A stretch of DNA of 64,000 nt from CALNZV01 sp942491115 (GTDB taxonomy: Bacteria > Desulfobacterota > Desulfobacteria > Desulfobacterales > UBA5852). The stretch lies in assembly GCA_942491115.1 (NCBI GenBank), contig CALNZV010000008.1, positions 62,001-126,000 of the forward strand, in the 5' to 3' direction. The first letter of the stretch is position 1. Every line of letters begins with the position of its first letter. This document shows, one piece after another, positions 53,305 to 62,390 of the stretch. Below the pieces are notes generated by a model. It saw nothing but the letters and a program-made list of their open reading frames with translations, did not search any database and was not told where the DNA came from. Made by a program: the position numbers and the translations under genes.

Positions 53305-54675
53305 CTACTTTCGCGGCCTGGGTTGCCCCCTGCCTTTGACCATTTCCGACTCGATTTTGCTTTTGAAATACTGCACCTGCCCCTGAATGGACGGGTTGTC
53401 CCTGATCCCCTTTTCAATAGCGCTGATGCTGTGGAGAACGGTCGCGTGATAGCGGTTGAAGCTTCTCCCGATGGTCTCCAGGGGAGCGTCCGTGTACCGT
53501 CGAGACAAGAACATGGCCATCTGGCGGGGCCGGACCACGGCTTGCTTCCTGGAGCGGGAAACCATCTCGTCCAGACCGATACCATAATACTTCGATACCA
53601 GTCGCTTGATAATGTCGATGGTGATGGTTTTTTTCCGGCGAACGATGTTTTTAATGACGCTTTCGGCAAGCTTCAGATCGATTTTGGTCCCCAAAAGAGA
53701 GCTTTTTGCCAGAACGCCGATCAAACCGCTTTCCAACTGCCTGATATCCTGTGAGAGTTCCCCTGCCATGTATTCAGCCACATCTCTCGGAACCTGTGTG
53801 CCCCGGGATTTGGCCTTTGCCTTGAGAATTTTCAGCCGCATGCCGAAATCCGGGGGATCGATGGCGGAAACCAATCCATAGCTCAACCGGGATCTCAACT
53901 TCTCGTTGAGCTTCGGGATGTCGCCAGGCAGATAGCAGCTGGAAAAAAGGATCTTCTTTCCGGACTCCACCAGCGTATCCAGGGTCATGGCCAGTTCAAC
54001 CTGGGTTCTGGTTTTGCCGCTCAAATAATGAATGTCCTCCAGCAACAGCACATCACACCCATCCCGGTATTTTCCCTTGAACCGATCGATGCAATCATGA
54101 CGGAAGGCATGGACCATCTCGTTGCTGAATTCTTCGGCCGTCATGTAATAGACCCTCTCCTGGGGCTCTTTGGAAAGGATGTGGTGGCCGATCGCGTGAG
54201 TCAGATGGGTTTTCCCCATTCCGGTGTTTGAGAGAAGAAAAAGGCAGTTTTGCTGAGACTGTTTGCGGGAGGCCAAGGCCAAGGATGCGGAGTAGGCAAA
54301 ATCGTTGTTGCGTCCGACGATAAATTCGTCAAAGGTGAAATCCCGGCGCAGCATTCGACCGCTGTGAACCCGGATATTCATCTCCGGCAGCGACAGTTGG
54401 ATCCGAGCCGGCTGATCGTCGGATGGCTGCGGCCGGCCGATATCTTCATCGGAGACAAGACACAAGGACAGTCCTGTCAGTTGCCTGACAGTCTCCTCGA
54501 TCAAGGCCCCATACTGGGCCTGAACCCGCCTGGAAAAAAAGGCGTTCGGGCATTTCAGGGTCAGGTGGTCCGTATCACCGTTCTGGGGTTTTAGAGGGTC
54601 GATCCACATCTGAAACCGATGGGGAGGTATTGCCGCCTTCAGTGCTGATTTGACTTGTTTCCAGTTGGCATCCAT
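53305..54675 (-). CDS. dnaA: Chromosomal replication initiator DnaA
   Basis: The 456-residue protein has the four DnaA domains: N-terminal domain I (WKQVKSALKAAIPPHRFQMW), a linker, the AAA+ domain with Walker A LSNTGMGKTHLTHAIG (about residues 149-164), Walker B VLLLEDIHYL (a Glu-Asp form common outside gammaproteobacteria), sensor sequence ILFSSCYLPGDI, and domain IV with the DnaA signature YHATVLHSISAIEKGI. The helix that reads DnaA boxes is intact. dnaN does not follow; the upstream 600 bp is AT-rich and is proposed as oriC. The ATG at 54675 has a weak ribosome binding site. Confidence 0.97.
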   Translation of the reverse strand: MDANWKQVKSALKAAIPPHRFQMWIDPLKPQNGDTDHLTLKCPNAFFSRRVQAQYGALIEETVRQLTGLSLCLVSDEDIGRPQPSDDQPARIQLSLPEMNIRVHSGRMLRRDFTFDEFIVGRNNDFAYSASLALASRKQSQQNCLFLLSNTGMGKTHLTHAIGHHILSKEPQERVYYMTAEEFSNEMVHAFRHDCIDRFKGKYRDGCDVLLLEDIHYLSGKTRTQVELAMTLDTLVESGKKILFSSCYLPGDIPKLNEKLRSRLSYGLVSAIDPPDFGMRLKILKAKAKSRGTQVPRDVAEYMAGELSQDIRQLESGLIGVLAKSSLLGTKIDLKLAESVIKNIVRRKKTITIDIIKRLVSKYYGIGLDEMVSRSRKQAVVRPRQMAMFLSRRYTDAPLETIGRSFNRYHATVLHSISAIEKGIRDNPSIQGQVQYFKSKIESEMVKGRGQPRPRK

Positions 54676-55288
54676 TCAATCAATATCCACAATGTCGGGC
54701 ACAAAACATCTTGCCTCGGAACGAAGCGCTCCTTCCGAGAGGGTAAATACGGGCATAAGAATAGGTTATAAACAGAAAAGGGGGATTTAGTACTGATTAA
54801 TGGAAATGCATCCAACAACTGGCAGCCGTTTTACAGAATAAGGCCCTTGTCGTCAAACGGAATCATTTCGAGTCAGAGAGCCTTTGCTAACAAGTTATTA
54901 ACAATTCATATCACATTGTTTTTATTATTATAATAAGAACAGAATGACACAAGTACTCTGAAATACGGCAATTTTTCATCTGACACTTTCTCTAAAGATT
55001 CTGGACATATCCATCCCTCTTCCATCGTTAATGACAAACCCTATATCTCTCATTTTCTTTCTTTTTCTCAATTTTTCTTTGATTTACTTCTTTGACAAAT
55101 TGAATAGACATCGGTTTTCCCACTCATGGGAATCCGGAGTCACAAGCTGTCCCTGACCGGCCGTCTTAGGAATTGCTTCCTCGGCTCCGCCTAACTATAA
55201 TGATGCGCCGGACCGCTGGTGCCGGAAACGGCTCTTGACCCCTTTATCGATAGGCACGGCCGGTTAACCATAAGGATAGAAATTGCCG
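54676..55288. other. oriC: Candidate chromosomal origin (oriC) upstream of dnaA
   Basis: This 610-bp region between the divergent dnaA and uvrA genes is much more AT-rich than its surroundings, especially 54890-55110 (runs such as TTTTTATTATTATAATAAG). DnaA-box-like nonamers are ATATCCACA (54683-54691), TTATAAACA (54766-54774) and TTATTAACA (54895-54903); the consensus is TTATNCACA, so each departs at one or two positions. No coding frame with a ribosome binding site was found. The position is typical, but a GC-skew plot was not possible. Confidence 0.55.
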
Positions 55289-58129
55289 ATGAATCAAGCC
55301 ACGATCGCCATACGCGGTGCCAGACACCATAACCTGAAGAACATCAGCCTCAATTTGCCACGAAACCGGTTCATCGTCATCACCGGCCTATCGGGTTCAG
55401 GGAAATCGACACTGGCCTTCGACACCCTGTATGCCGAAGGCCAGCGCCGCTATGTCGAATCCCTATCGGCGTATGCCCGTCAATTTTTAGAGCGTCTTGA
55501 AAAACCGGATGTGGATTTCATCGACGGTTTGTCCCCCGCCATTGCTATCGAACAAAAAACCGCCGGACAAAATCCTCGCTCCACGGTCGGTACCATCACC
55601 GAGATTCACGACTACCTCCGGCTGCTGTATGCCAGGGTGGGCACTCCCCACTGCCATCAATGCGGTAGGGCCATTTACTCCCAGACGATCGACCAGTTCA
55701 TCGACCACCTATTGGCTCTCGATCCGGGCACCCGAATATTGGTGCTCTCACCGCTGCGTCGTCAAGAGGACCGACCCCTAAGCCAACGCCTTAACGCTCT
55801 TCGACGAAGCGGTTTTGCCCGGATTCGGGTAAACGGGGTGGTTCGCGACCTCGACGGTCTCTCGCTCCCGTCCGATGTAAAAATAGTCACCCTCGAGGTG
55901 GTGGTGGACAGGTTGGTGATCAAAGACGGCATTCGAAACCGCCTGGCCGACTCCTTGGAATTGTCGGGCTCTCTTGCCGGTGGTCATATCGTGGTCGCCA
56001 CCGAGGACGGGCAGCATCTTTCCTTCAGTGAAAAAGCCGTCTGTCCCGACTGTCGAATCAGCTTTCCCCCGCTGTCGCCGGCGAGCTTTTCCTTCAACTC
56101 TCCCCACGGCGCCTGCCCCGACTGCGACGGTCTTGGATCGGTCAATGCCGTCGATCCCGATCTGGTGGTTCCCAACCCCGGTTTGTCTCTTCGAGAGAAG
56201 GCCATCTCCCCATGGGCCGGTCGTGCCAGCGTTCGATTTATCGAGCGAATCGAATCCATTGCAGCCCACTTCGGCGCCGACATTTACACCCCTTTCAAGG
56301 ATCTCCCTGCGGACTGCCGGCAAGCCCTCCTATACGGAACGGGAACCGTTCCGATCCGCTTCGTTCACGACACCGCGGAAGGACAACAGGTCGATCACCG
56401 CCCCCTTGAAGGGGTGGTGGTCGAGTTGGAGAATCGGTTTCGAGAAGCCGACCAGGCGTCCACCAGAGAAGCCATTCGCCGGTATATGCAGCCCCTGCCC
56501 TGCCCGGCGTGCAAGGGGGCACGGCTTTGCACGGCCAGTCGCAGCGTCAGGGTGGGCGGATTGACTCTGCCCGAACTGTCTCATCTGTCCATCAACCGTC
56601 TTCGCTCTTTTTTCGGAGATCTCGCTCTGGAAGGAGCCCCGCAGCAAATCGCTTCGCCGATCAAAGGGGAAATTGCTGATCGCCTGGCCTTTCTGGACCG
56701 GGTGGGACTGTCTTATCTTTCCCTCGATCGCGGAGCCGCCACCTTGTCCGGCGGAGAAAGTCAGCGCATCCGGCTGGCCACCCAGATCGGTTCCAAACTG
56801 ACCGGCGTCCTCTATGTGCTGGATGAACCCAGCATCGGGCTTCATGCCCGGGACCACTCGCGCCTCTTGTCGTCACTTCTTCAAATGCGCGATATCGGTA
56901 ACACGGTGCTGGTGGTTGAACACGACGATGCCACCATTCGAGCCGCAGACCATGTCGTCGATATGGGACCTGGGGCAGGTATCCACGGAGGTGAGGTGGT
57001 CTATGCCGGATCCCCCGGAGGCCTGCTGGACGCAGAAGATTCCCTTACCGGTCAATACCTTTCGGGCAGAAAATCCATTGCCCTGCCAACCCGCAGGCGC
57101 ATGGGAACCGGCGAGCAATTGAGACTGGTCGGTGCATCCGCCAACAATCTGAAAGGCATCGACGTGTCATTCCCTATAGGAAACCTGATCTGCGTCACCG
57201 GTGTCTCGGGTTCGGGCAAATCGACCCTGGTCCTGGACACCCTTTACCATGCCTTGGTTCAACGCCTCTACCACTCCCGTGTTCAATCCGGCATCCACAG
57301 GGCGTTGATAGGGACCGAATTGATCGACAAGGTGATCCATATCGATCAGTCTCCGATCGGGAAAACCCCCCGCTCGAACCCGGCCACCTACACCGGGGTT
57401 CTCACCCATATCAGAGACCTCTTCTCCCGGACTCCGGAGGCTCGGTCCCGGGGCTACCGGCCGGGCAGATTCAGTTTCAATGTCAAAGGGGGGCGATGTG
57501 AGGCGTGCACGGGAGACGGTATCCTCAGGATCGAGATGCACTTTCTGCCTGACGTCTACGTTCGGTGCGACGCCTGCGGTGGACAGCGATACAACCGCGA
57601 AACCCTTGAGGTTCAGTATAAGGGAAAGAGCATTGCCGATGTGTTGGCCATGACCGTCAATCAAGGGACGGATTTTTTCAGCCGAATCGCCTCCATACGA
57701 ACGAAGTTGGAGACCCTCGTCGATGTTGGATTGGGCTATATGCGTCTTGGCCAACCCGCCCCGACCTTGTCCGGCGGGGAGGCCCAGCGGGTGAAGCTTT
57801 CCCGGGAACTGGCCAAGAAAGGGACCGGAAAGACCATCTATTTTCTGGACGAACCCACCACCGGCCTTCACATCGATGACATCCGGCGGCTCCTGGACAT
57901 CCTCAACCGCCTGGTGGATGGCGGCAACACGGTCATCGTCATCGAACACCACCTCGATGTCATCAAAACCGCCGATCACATTATCGATCTGGGACCCGAC
58001 GGCGGAGACGGCGGTGGTGAAGTCATCGCCTGCGGCACTCCCGAAGCAATAGCGGCCGTGGAGGTCTCCCACACCGGCCATTATCTCAAGCCCCTTGTGG
58101 GGGCAGGTCACCTTCAGCCGAGCCCCTGA
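55289..58129 (+). CDS. uvrA: Excinuclease ABC subunit A
   Basis: UvrA recognises bulky DNA lesions in nucleotide excision repair. The ~946-residue protein has the tandem ABC ATPase architecture: first Walker A GLSGSGKSTLAFD, a zinc module (CPDCRISFPP then CPDCDGLGSVN), signature TLSGGESQRIRLATQ, Walker B YVLDEPSIGLHARD; second Walker A GVSGSGKSTLVLDT, the C4 zinc finger (CEACTGDGILRIEMHF then CDACGGQRYN), signature TLSGGEAQRVKLSREL and Walker B FLDEPTTGLHIDDI. The start is ATG 55289 or TTG 55283 (AAGGATA upstream). Length is normal. Confidence 0.97.
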   Translation: MNQATIAIRGARHHNLKNISLNLPRNRFIVITGLSGSGKSTLAFDTLYAEGQRRYVESLSAYARQFLERLEKPDVDFIDGLSPAIAIEQKTAGQNPRSTVGTITEIHDYLRLLYARVGTPHCHQCGRAIYSQTIDQFIDHLLALDPGTRILVLSPLRRQEDRPLSQRLNALRRSGFARIRVNGVVRDLDGLSLPSDVKIVTLEVVVDRLVIKDGIRNRLADSLELSGSLAGGHIVVATEDGQHLSFSEKAVCPDCRISFPPLSPASFSFNSPHGACPDCDGLGSVNAVDPDLVVPNPGLSLREKAISPWAGRASVRFIERIESIAAHFGADIYTPFKDLPADCRQALLYGTGTVPIRFVHDTAEGQQVDHRPLEGVVVELENRFREADQASTREAIRRYMQPLPCPACKGARLCTASRSVRVGGLTLPELSHLSINRLRSFFGDLALEGAPQQIASPIKGEIADRLAFLDRVGLSYLSLDRGAATLSGGESQRIRLATQIGSKLTGVLYVLDEPSIGLHARDHSRLLSSLLQMRDIGNTVLVVEHDDATIRAADHVVDMGPGAGIHGGEVVYAGSPGGLLDAEDSLTGQYLSGRKSIALPTRRRMGTGEQLRLVGASANNLKGIDVSFPIGNLICVTGVSGSGKSTLVLDTLYHALVQRLYHSRVQSGIHRALIGTELIDKVIHIDQSPIGKTPRSNPATYTGVLTHIRDLFSRTPEARSRGYRPGRFSFNVKGGRCEACTGDGILRIEMHFLPDVYVRCDACGGQRYNRETLEVQYKGKSIADVLAMTVNQGTDFFSRIASIRTKLETLVDVGLGYMRLGQPAPTLSGGEAQRVKLSRELAKKGTGKTIYFLDEPTTGLHIDDIRRLLDILNRLVDGGNTVIVIEHHLDVIKTADHIIDLGPDGGDGGGEVIACGTPEAIAAVEVSHTGHYLKPLVGAGHLQPSP

Positions 58130-58154
58130 CCCCTGGGCACTCGCTTCCACCCCC

Positions 58155-58195
58155 AAAAAAAAAGAGCGGCCCACAACACTCTATGGGCCGCTCTT
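58155..58195 (-). terminator. Intrinsic terminator of the atp operon
   Basis: AAGAGCGGCCC pairs with GGGCCGCTCTT over a 12-nt loop; the nine A on the plus strand give a T-tract on the minus strand after the atpE stop. Confidence 0.95.
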
Positions 58196-58212
58196 CTGTA
58201 ATGGAATTCCGG

Positions 58213-58491
58213 CTACTTGAGCAGGTCTGTCACCGTCGTCGCCATCGGCGTCGCATAGATCAGAATCAGCGAAATGACCAGCGCGTAGATACACAGCGAC
58301 TCGATCATGGCGAGACCGATCAGCATGGTAACGGTAACCTTACCGGAAGCTTCGGGGTTTCGGGCGATGCCTTCCACTGCGGACTTCAAACCGAGACCCT
58401 GGGCAATGCCGCATCCGAAAGCGGCGATTGCAATACCAAAACCAGCTGCCGTGACACAAGCGATAAAAAATTTCAATGCTTCAGCTTCCAT
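58213..58491 (-). CDS. atpE: ATP synthase F0 subunit c with Na+-type ligand residues
   Basis: The 92-residue hairpin protein forms the c-ring: helix 1 to about residue 40, the polar loop GIARNPEASG, and helix 2 with the essential Glu64. It carries Q31, E64, S65 and Y69, which match Q32, E65, S66 and Y70 that bind Na+ in the Ilyobacter tartaricus c-ring, with an offset of one. This is evidence for a sodium-capable ring, though H+ may also be used. GGAGGTAGAGTAGGT precedes the ATG. It is the last gene of atpZ-atpI-atpB-atpE; the F1 genes are elsewhere. Confidence 0.95.
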   Translation of the reverse strand: MEAEALKFFIACVTAAGFGIAIAAFGCGIAQGLGLKSAVEGIARNPEASGKVTVTMLIGLAMIESLCIYALVISLILIYATPMATTVTDLLK

Positions 58492-58605
58492 ACCTACTCT
58501 ACCTCCTTTATGGGATTTAAGGTGTGGGCTTCTTCCAAGTCACCCATTCTTCCGTTTTAAGCGGTGCCGGCCTGCCATCCCGGCGGCACCGACGATTCGA
58601 CTGGA

Positions 58606-59295
58606 TCAGTGTGCATGCTCCATGGCGCCGGTGAAATACATGACCGACAACAGAAAAAAGACGAACGCTTGCACGAGGGCAACGAAAATACCCAGTGCCA
58701 TGATGGGCAGGGGGGCAAAAAAGGCGCCGGCCAGAAAGAAAAGGATGCCCAGGACGAGCTCGTGTCCCATCATGTTTCCGAATAGACGAAAGGACAAAGA
58801 GAGGATCCGCGCCAGATGCCCGATAACTTCGATGGGGAAAATGATCGGAATCATCCACCATACCGGTCCAAGAAAATGCTTGATGTAGGCCGGTCCGTGG
58901 TACTTGACACCGATGATATGGGTAAAGATGACCACCACCAGCGCACAGGACCCCGTGGTGTTGAGATCAGCGGTCGGGGGAAAGAACCCCGGTACCAGGC
59001 CGATGAGGTTTCCAATGAAGATGTAGATGAAGATGGTGGCCACCAGTGGAAACAGCCAGCGCCCCTCTTCTCCGGTGATATCCACCATAAAATTCTCGAT
59101 CCCGGAAACCACCAGTTCGAATACGTTCTGGGCCTTTCCGGGAATGAGGGTGACGCTTTTGGCGGCGATCCAGCCCAGTACCACCAGAAGGGTCATGACC
59201 ACCCACGTGTAGATCACGTGGGGGTAGGCGTGGGCGAAATGCCCCAGTCCAATCGCCTCGAACAGCTTCACGAAAAACAAGTACGGGTGTTCCAT
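58606..59295 (-). CDS. atpB: ATP synthase F0 subunit a
   Basis: The 229-residue membrane subunit a has the conserved arginine helix SLSFRLFGNMMGHELVLG (Arg at about residue 176), which faces the c-ring glutamate, and a C-terminal helix LVQAFVFFLLSVMYFTGA. Five to six membrane segments are predicted. It starts 2 nt after the atpI stop, with AGGAGG upstream within the end of atpI. It forms the ion half-channels with subunit c. Confidence 0.95.
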   Translation of the reverse strand: MEHPYLFFVKLFEAIGLGHFAHAYPHVIYTWVVMTLLVVLGWIAAKSVTLIPGKAQNVFELVVSGIENFMVDITGEEGRWLFPLVATIFIYIFIGNLIGLVPGFFPPTADLNTTGSCALVVVIFTHIIGVKYHGPAYIKHFLGPVWWMIPIIFPIEVIGHLARILSLSFRLFGNMMGHELVLGILFFLAGAFFAPLPIMALGIFVALVQAFVFFLLSVMYFTGAMEHAH

Positions 59296-59297
59296 CC

Positions 59298-59684
59298 TTA
59301 GACCGCCTCCTTGACCATGAGGTGTTTGAGTTCACACAGCGTTGCCATGACAATGCTGGCCACCACAACGGAGAGACCGACAAAAAGCCCCAGCGGGTTG
59401 ACAATATGCTGAGAGATCAAAAAGAAGATGATAAGGCCGCTGACAATGAAGCGGATATAGTATTTGGCAATCACCACATTGTGGGATGACAGATGGGGCG
59501 GTGTAAGGGCGTTTCGGAGGGTTCTGGCCAGGAGGTGAAAATTGATGGTGACGATCAATCCCCCTGCGAGGATTCCCAGGGTAAACGTCAACGGGGCGAA
59601 TAGGACACCGGCCATGGTGGCGATCATGAAAAGCACCCAGTTGGCTCGGGTAACGAAGGTCAATATGCGCTTCTGGATATCCAA
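59298..59684 (-). CDS. atpI: ATP synthase subunit I
   Basis: The 128-residue protein has four predicted membrane segments (about 18-35, 36-54, 75-95, 98-118) and the pattern of AtpI proteins: NWVLFMIATMAGVLFAPLTF, then KYYIRFIVSGLIIFFLISQ. AtpI helps assemble the c-ring or carry ions into it. GGGGGATTTGG provides the ribosome binding site. It precedes atpB by 2 nt, and atpZ is upstream. Confidence 0.88.
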   Translation of the reverse strand: MDIQKRILTFVTRANWVLFMIATMAGVLFAPLTFTLGILAGGLIVTINFHLLARTLRNALTPPHLSSHNVVIAKYYIRFIVSGLIIFFLISQHIVNPLGLFVGLSVVVASIVMATLCELKHLMVKEAV

Positions 59685-59731
59685 ATCCCCGGTATCTTTC
59701 TTTCTCCAAGGGTAGAGAAGACTATATCACA

Positions 59732-59950
59732 TCAAAGCCTTCTGCTTTTTTTGATGGCCAGACCGATATTCCTGAACCCGGCAGCGATGCCCATCGCCAA
59801 TCCCACCAGGGTCAGCCACGGGGATGTGTCAAACCGGCGGTCGAGGTAGATGCCGGCAAAGAGGCCAATGAATATCGACAGGGCCAATTGTAACCCGATG
59901 CTGCTGAAATAAGCCATTTCTTTCAACCAGCGTCGGGTTTCTCTTTTCAT
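59732..59950 (-). CDS. atpZ: AtpZ/AtpI-family small membrane protein
   Basis: This 72-residue protein has two membrane segments and the AtpZ signature (GLQLALSIFIGLFAGIYLDR, then SPWLTLVGLAMGIAAGFRNI). AtpZ is a small protein at the start of atp operons, thought to act with AtpI in c-ring assembly or cation (Mg2+/Ca2+) supply. It is the first gene of this operon. Confidence 0.88.
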   Translation of the reverse strand: MKRETRRWLKEMAYFSSIGLQLALSIFIGLFAGIYLDRRFDTSPWLTLVGLAMGIAAGFRNIGLAIKKSRRL

Positions 59951-60077
59951 GGGGCATCCTGCGTGGCGACCCCTTGTTGAGCCTGATCCACTCGAAGATC
60001 CGCACCTACCATATGCCGGTGGTCAAGTCAATGGAAAAGCAGCTGAAGATGGCCTCGTTATCCCAGGGATATGGGGG

Positions 60078-60878
60078 TCAACCGAGGTCGATGGTGTCGA
60101 TATCGAACACCGGGCCATCCTTGCAGACATGAAGATACGCCTCACCGTTGCCGGCCGGCTTGACGGCACAACCTAGACAAGCCCCAAGGCCGCAAGCCAT
60201 GGCGGCCTCCAGGGACACCTGACAGGGAACGCTGAAGCGGCTGGCGATTCCCCCCACACAGGAGATCATTCCCGGCGGGCCGCAGGCGGCGATCAGGTCG
60301 GGGGGACGCTGCCGTACGGCCTCTTCGAGGGGGTGCGTGAGCAGGCACTGGTCCCCCTCGCTGCCGTCATCGGTGGTAAGAACGACCGGAACCCCCAATG
60401 CCTCAAACGCATTCCGGCACAGGAGGTCGACCCGTGACCGCCCGCCCAAAAAGACCCGAGAATGAGCGAGGTTCATGGCCTCCTTCAAGCGATCCATCAG
60501 AAAAACCAGGGGGGCCACACCGATGCCTCCGGCGGCCACGTAAATCCGTTGGGTGGTTTTTGGAATTCTAAATCCCCGGCCCAAAGGGCCGAGAATATCA
60601 ATGACGTCACCGGCCTTTAGCTCAGCAAGCAGCCGGGTGCCTTGTCCGACCACCCGATAGAGGATCTCGATACCGACGACAGACCCGTCGTCCTCGATCA
60701 GCCGATGAATGGAAAACGGACGGCGCAGCAGGGGCGAGTATCCCCCACCGATTTGCCCCACCATGACAAACTGGCCCGGTAAGGCCGCGCCGAAGCCGCT
60801 GGGAGCATGAATGCCCATCTGCCAGTAGCCGGGGGCAATCAATCGGTTCCAAAGGATATCTCCTACCTGATGTTCCAT
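60078..60878 (-). CDS. pyrK: Dihydroorotate dehydrogenase electron transfer subunit (PyrK-like)
   Basis: PyrK carries FAD and a [2Fe-2S] cluster and passes electrons from dihydroorotate dehydrogenase B to NAD+. The 266-residue product has an FAD-binding barrel (GQFVMVGQIGGGYSPLLRRP, RPFS motif), the NAD-binding AAGGIGVAPLVFLMDRL and ACGPPGM, and the C-terminal cluster motif MACGLGACLGCAVK plus a later Cys in HVCKDGPVF. The frame extends upstream to 61103 in another gene; ATG 60878 with AGGA upstream is used. pyrD is not in the window; related sulfide/NADPH:ferredoxin-type modules cannot be excluded. Confidence 0.88.
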   Translation of the reverse strand: MEHQVGDILWNRLIAPGYWQMGIHAPSGFGAALPGQFVMVGQIGGGYSPLLRRPFSIHRLIEDDGSVVGIEILYRVVGQGTRLLAELKAGDVIDILGPLGRGFRIPKTTQRIYVAAGGIGVAPLVFLMDRLKEAMNLAHSRVFLGGRSRVDLLCRNAFEALGVPVVLTTDDGSEGDQCLLTHPLEEAVRQRPPDLIAACGPPGMISCVGGIASRFSVPCQVSLEAAMACGLGACLGCAVKPAGNGEAYLHVCKDGPVFDIDTIDLG

Positions 60879-60895
60879 GGTGTTGGTCCTTTTTG

Positions 60896-61744
60896 CTATT
60901 CGGAATCCGTTTCCCGGATGCCGATGACGGCGGCGAATCGACCGGTATTGGCTTCTCCGCGGTAGGAGAAGAAAAGGTCCGTGCTGCAGCGGGTGCAGAC
61001 ACCGCTGGTGAGCACGTTTTCCCGATCCACACCGAGCCGGACGAGTTGATCCCGGGTCATTCGCCAGAAATCGTATCGGCAGTCTCTTCCCATGTAAGCC
61101 CACAAGCCCGCCGGTATCTCGTCACGGTAGTTGACGAACTCGGCGCAACAGGGTCCCAGAGAAGGACCGATCCCTCCCAGCAGGTTCCGGGGGTTGGTCC
61201 CGAAACGCTGCCCCATGGCTTCCACCGCGGCACCGACGATGTTGGCGATACTGCCCCGCCATCCGGCATGGATGTTGGCAACGGCCCGCCTGACCGGATC
61301 CCACAGGAGCACCGCCTGGCAGTCGGCCACCAGAATGGTAAGCCACAGGCCAGGTATGTCGGTGATGAGGGCATCGCCCTCTTCCGCCGGTCGATTCCCC
61401 TGGGTGGTCTCTAAATCCCCGGCAAGTCCGTCGGCCGCATTCACGACACGGGCACCGTGCACCTGATGAAGAAACACCAAGCGCCCCTCCCCCATGGCCC
61501 CTTGCAACCGCCGGCGGTTTTCAGCCACGGCCTCCGGCCGATCCCCAACCCGGTAAGCCAGATTGAGGGAATCATAAGGCGGACTGCTGACCCCCCCGAA
61601 GCGGGAAAAGATACCGTGTTCCATACCGTCCTGCCGGACCAGGTGGGCGAAGCGGTAGCGCCGCAGGCCTCCCGTATTCTCCCTAATGAAATCATGGCCC
61701 CTTCCGGAAGGACCGGGAGCATTTGTGGGCGCACCGTGGGTCAA
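60896..61744 (-). CDS. pgeF: Peptidoglycan editing factor PgeF (laccase domain, YfiH)
   Basis: The 282-residue protein has the Cu-oxidase_4/YfiH sequence: HGIFSRFGGVSSPPYDSLNL, LHQVHGARVV (QVHG), ADCQAVLLWD, HAGWRGS, and IGPSLGPCC. PgeF removes L-serine-containing precursors mis-incorporated into peptidoglycan; some family members were reported to have laccase or adenosine deaminase activity. The zinc-binding Cys/His residues are present. Start is TTG 61744, with weak upstream GGA; a shorter start would cut the beta-strand N-terminus. It lies 17 bp upstream of pyrK. Confidence 0.92.
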   Translation of the reverse strand: MTHGAPTNAPGPSGRGHDFIRENTGGLRRYRFAHLVRQDGMEHGIFSRFGGVSSPPYDSLNLAYRVGDRPEAVAENRRRLQGAMGEGRLVFLHQVHGARVVNAADGLAGDLETTQGNRPAEEGDALITDIPGLWLTILVADCQAVLLWDPVRRAVANIHAGWRGSIANIVGAAVEAMGQRFGTNPRNLLGGIGPSLGPCCAEFVNYRDEIPAGLWAYMGRDCRYDFWRMTRDQLVRLGVDRENVLTSGVCTRCSTDLFFSYRGEANTGRFAAVIGIRETDSE

Positions 61745-61763
61745 TGGCGTTTTCCATTGCCGT

Positions 61764-62297
61764 TCATTGGATGGATCCGATGTCTCCGTCGCTGTCGGGA
61801 ACCGGTCGACGGTCAGCCAAAATCCGCTCGATGATCAGGCTGGTGGAAATATGGGGGACCAAAGGCACCCTCACCACCCGGCCGCCGGCCCGTTGGACCC
61901 ATTCCCCGCCGATAATCTCGTCCGCTTCCCAATCCGCCCCTTTCACCAGCACATGGGGCTCTATCGATTGGATCAGCCCCAGGGGATCGGGGTCGTCGAA
62001 GAGGCAAACCGCATCGACGGCGCCCAGAGCAGACAGAATTTCGGCCCGCTGATCTTCGGGAACAACAGGTCGGGAGGCCCCCTTGATTCGACGAACGGAA
62101 CGATCCGAATTGAGGCCGACCACCAGCACGTCCCCTTCGTCTTTGGCAGCGGCAAGGTAACGGACATGCCCTGCATGGAGGAGATCGAAACACCCGTTGG
62201 TGAAAACGACTCGGCGACCTTCCTGCCGCCAGGTGTAAGATTGCCGGACCAGGGCCTCCCGCCCCATGACCTTGTTCGGATATGATTTGGATGTCAT
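61764..62297 (-). CDS. rfaE2: D-glycero-beta-D-manno-heptose 1-phosphate adenylyltransferase
   Basis: The 177-residue nucleotidyltransferase has TNGCFDLLHAGHVRYLAAAK (HxGH-type motif), GLNSDRSVRRIKG and STSLIIERIL. It activates heptose 1-phosphate for LPS inner core synthesis, here as a stand-alone protein separate from the HldE kinase domain. ATG 62297 with GGGATGGGA upstream is used. It precedes pgeF by 19 bp on the minus strand and indicates an LPS-bearing Gram-negative. Confidence 0.93.
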   Translation of the reverse strand: MTSKSYPNKVMGREALVRQSYTWRQEGRRVVFTNGCFDLLHAGHVRYLAAAKDEGDVLVVGLNSDRSVRRIKGASRPVVPEDQRAEILSALGAVDAVCLFDDPDPLGLIQSIEPHVLVKGADWEADEIIGGEWVQRAGGRVVRVPLVPHISTSLIIERILADRRPVPDSDGDIGSIQ

Positions 62298-62390
62298 GGT
62301 CCCATCCCTATAAGGGTGTACCGCTCTGTCCGCCACCCCATATGGCGTCTAAGCTGTGCCGGCTGCAACCCCCCGGAATCGGGTAAGCGA

